A DNA stretch of 64,000 bases from Neobacillus sp. YX16 (lineage in GTDB: Bacteria > Bacillota > Bacilli > Bacillales > Cytobacillaceae). The stretch's first letter is position 1, and each line of letters opens with the position of its first letter. Under the pieces are notes generated by a model. That model was not told the DNA's origin and searched no databases. It saw nothing but the letters and a program-made list of their open reading frames with translations. Below, in pieces: positions 62,384-64,000 of this stretch. The position numbers and the translations under genes are program-made. The DNA is taken from positions 5,346,001 through 5,410,000 of the forward strand of contig NZ_CP126115.1 of NCBI RefSeq assembly GCF_030123505.1. The letters run 5' to 3'.

Positions 62384-63772
62384 TTATTTCGCTAAAATGT
62401 CCTTAATGGCTTGAACTAAATGGTCAATATCTTCTTTTGTATGAACCTCGGTTACACAAAATAATGCTGATTGACCAAACTCTGGAAACTCAAGTGAGAG
62501 GTCCTTTCCACCAAAAATCTTCTTTTCTATCAGTCTGTGATTAATTTGTTCAACTGAATAGCCCGTTTGATTAAAATCGACGATAAACTCTTTAAAAAAT
62601 GATGAATGTAAACGTGACCCTGTTACAGCAGCAATTTTATTCAATTCTTGAGCAGCATACTGGCTATTTTGCATAATGGTTTGGCCTACCTCCTGCATAC
62701 CATTTGGGCCAAGTAAGGCTAAATAGACTCCAGCTGTGATGCCCCATAATGCTGTCTGCGTTCCAACAGATTCTTTTCCATTTTCCCTTTGAGCAAATGA
62801 GGTCCGTTCATATGCCACATCACCAAAGCCGTATTCTCCTTCTTTCACCGTAGGGACAATACCAAACAATCGGGATGGATACTCACTGACAACTTTCACT
62901 TCATTATGTGAGGCAATGAAGCCTGCCTGGCCTCCGCTGTAATTCATATGCATACCTAGGGGCTGCAGGTCTCCACACACAATATCAGCTCCATAATGAC
63001 TTGGTGGTGCCAGTACACCAAGAGAAATCGGGTCTACCCCTACTACCATCAGTGTTTCGGTTTCCTTTAATAGATTAGAAATCTCTGTTCCCTGCGCCTC
63101 AATAAATCCAAGGTAGGATGGATTTTCAAAATATAGGGCGGCAACATCTTCTGTTAATTTTTCTTTTAGGTCTTCTAAGTCCATTGCCCCTGATTTCGTA
63201 TCAAATTGAACAAATTCAAATTCTAATTCTGGCGACCCGTAGTTGATGATAATTTTAATTCGTTCGGGTGCCACGGTTTTGGCTAATAAGACTTTTTTCC
63301 TCCCGGTAATACGGGCTGCCATTCTAATTGATGTAGCTGCCGCCTGCCCCCAATCAAAGGTTGGAACATTCACAACATCCATATCTACCAATTCAGCTAG
63401 TAAACTTTGATACTCGTAAAGTGCCTGAAAACGTCCGTGGTCCTCATACGGTTCCCCCGCATAGGCCGTTAAAAATTCAGAGCGCTGATTGATTTCATCA
63501 CAAACTGCTGGGATAAAGTGCTGCCAACAGCCAGCACCTAGGAAATTCAAATATTCCTTTGTACTTGTATTTTTATTTAGAATTCCTTCAATATGGCGTC
63601 TAAGCTCATACTCCGTTAGGGCTGGAGGCAGTTTTAGGTCTCCTTTAAGCTGCAGCTCCTCCGGGATTCCTGAGAATAATTCCATAATGGATTCAGCGCC
63701 AATCACCTTTAGCATCTCCGTTTGTACTTCTGGCACCATGTTCGGAATATAAGGGTGTACCTTTTGTGACAT
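62384..63772 (-). CDS. GcvPA-like PLP-fold subunit, divergent
   Basis: Homologous to the N-terminal subunit of split glycine decarboxylase (462 residues). Shared blocks: MLKVIGAESIMELFSGIPEEL, YLNFLGAGCWQHFIPAVCDEI, SEFLTAYAGEPYEDHGRFQALYEYQSLLAELVDMD, DIVCGDLQPLGMHMNYSGGQAGF. The usual YQPEISQG, GGPHCGF and REQHIRREKATSNIC sequences are replaced by GEPYEDHG, SGGQAGF and FAQRENGKESVGTQ, so substrate handling probably differs. AGGAGG precedes ATG 63772. Sits between the SDR and GcvPB-like genes. Confidence 0.8.
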   Translation of the reverse strand: MSQKVHPYIPNMVPEVQTEMLKVIGAESIMELFSGIPEELQLKGDLKLPPALTEYELRRHIEGILNKNTSTKEYLNFLGAGCWQHFIPAVCDEINQRSEFLTAYAGEPYEDHGRFQALYEYQSLLAELVDMDVVNVPTFDWGQAAATSIRMAARITGRKKVLLAKTVAPERIKIIINYGSPELEFEFVQFDTKSGAMDLEDLKEKLTEDVAALYFENPSYLGFIEAQGTEISNLLKETETLMVVGVDPISLGVLAPPSHYGADIVCGDLQPLGMHMNYSGGQAGFIASHNEVKVVSEYPSRLFGIVPTVKEGEYGFGDVAYERTSFAQRENGKESVGTQTALWGITAGVYLALLGPNGMQEVGQTIMQNSQYAAQELNKIAAVTGSRLHSSFFKEFIVDFNQTGYSVEQINHRLIEKKIFGGKDLSLEFPEFGQSALFCVTEVHTKEDIDHLVQAIKDILAK

Positions 63773-63830
63773 GAAAATTACCTCCTGTAAGTTGAGTAAT
63801 TACTTGTTAAATTTGAAATTTTACAAAAAA

Positions 63831-64000
63831 TCAAGCTAAACCGCCGCCATCAACAATTAAATCTGTACCTGTTACCCATTCTGACAAGTCACTTGCAAGG
63901 AATAAAACTCCTTTAGCAATATCCCTTGGCGTTCCAAGTCTTTCTAATGGTCGGCCTTTTGCAGAGGATACTAAAAAATCTTCCTCTTTCAACTGTAATT
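63831..64000 (-). CDS. SDR family oxidoreductase, C-terminal part only
   Basis: The minus-strand frame entering from the window edge ends GRPLERLGTPRDIAKGVLFL, ASDLSEWVTGTDLIVDGGGLA, the standard C terminus of a classical short-chain dehydrogenase/reductase (FabG-like). The catalytic YxxxK part lies outside the window. It is 58 bases upstream of the GcvPA-like gene on the same strand and probably opens or belongs to that operon. Substrate unknown. Confidence 0.88.
   Translation of the reverse strand, partial: LQLKEEDFLVSSAKGRPLERLGTPRDIAKGVLFLASDLSEWVTGTDLIVDGGGLA

Overview
The window is AT-rich, densely coded DNA from an endospore-forming Firmicute of the Bacillaceae (Bacillus/Neobacillus-like; the genus is my inference). 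Support comes from the germination cortex hydrolases CwlJ and SleB, a CalY/TasA-SipW matrix operon, S-box (SAM-I) riboswitches, CcpA-type cre and Fur boxes, split gcvPA/gcvPB-type genes, TTG/GTG starts with strong AGGAGG sites, and short intergenic repeats. I saw no rRNA, tRNA, CRISPR array, phage or intact insertion sequence.

Layout. 0-12.6 kb: mixed housekeeping genes (MOSC protein, metallo-hydrolase, small cytochrome c, 2-hydroxyacid dehydrogenase, YitT), a possible CGCGG-type peptide, a 1178-residue secreted metalloprotease with cell-wall-binding repeats, a frameshifted LCP (LytR-CpsA-Psr) gene and a phosphodiesterase. 11.5-16.7 kb: an iron region in which a Fur-boxed ferredoxin/flavodoxin reductase diverges from a Fur-boxed siderophore ABC importer. 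16.8-20.4 kb: CwlJ, a ytcD-ytbD-ytbE-type cluster and a PhnA-like protein. 21.3-27.7 kb: two HTH-TPR (RNPP/NprR-like) regulators bracket a calY-sipW-tapA-like operon and a thermolysin-family protease. 27.7-31 kb: two MITE-like elements around an FMN reductase, then a gluconate permease. 31-34.6 kb: a three-gene operon of glycosyltransferase, double kinase-fold protein and sugar-nucleotide epimerase. 34.7-40.8 kb: a third RNPP-like regulator, a 1245-residue subtilase and SleB. 40.9-53 kb: a 52-bp tandem repeat array, PurU, small enzymes, a PAS-GGDEF-EAL protein, a fused two-domain peptide-type permease, an XRE-TPR regulator divergent from an MFS transporter with three identical-type operators, and a small membrane gene broken by two frameshifts. 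53.2-57.6 kb: tandem S-box riboswitches lead a metNIQ methionine importer and an M20 amidohydrolase. 57.6-64 kb (minus strand): an apparent operon of an SDR, divergent GcvPA/GcvPB-like proteins and a sugar-type ABC importer lacking its ATPase.

How parts work together. Secreted proteases and matrix proteins sit beside RNPP-type regulators, which suggests cell-density control of exoproducts. The iron region couples import with reductive iron release. The methionine operon is controlled by two successive SAM sensors. The last operon looks like uptake plus PLP- and NAD(P)-dependent catabolism of an unidentified substrate.

Most unusual: (i) all three short tandem repeat arrays (20 bp x6, 52 bp x15, 52 bp x~4) lie between convergent genes, and the two 52-bp families share a length and a hairpin core; (ii) the GcvP-like pair lacks motifs of true glycine decarboxylase and has no gcvT or gcvH nearby; (iii) the tandem S-boxes; (iv) three genes carry frame disruptions, which are either real decay or uncorrected indels in the assembly.
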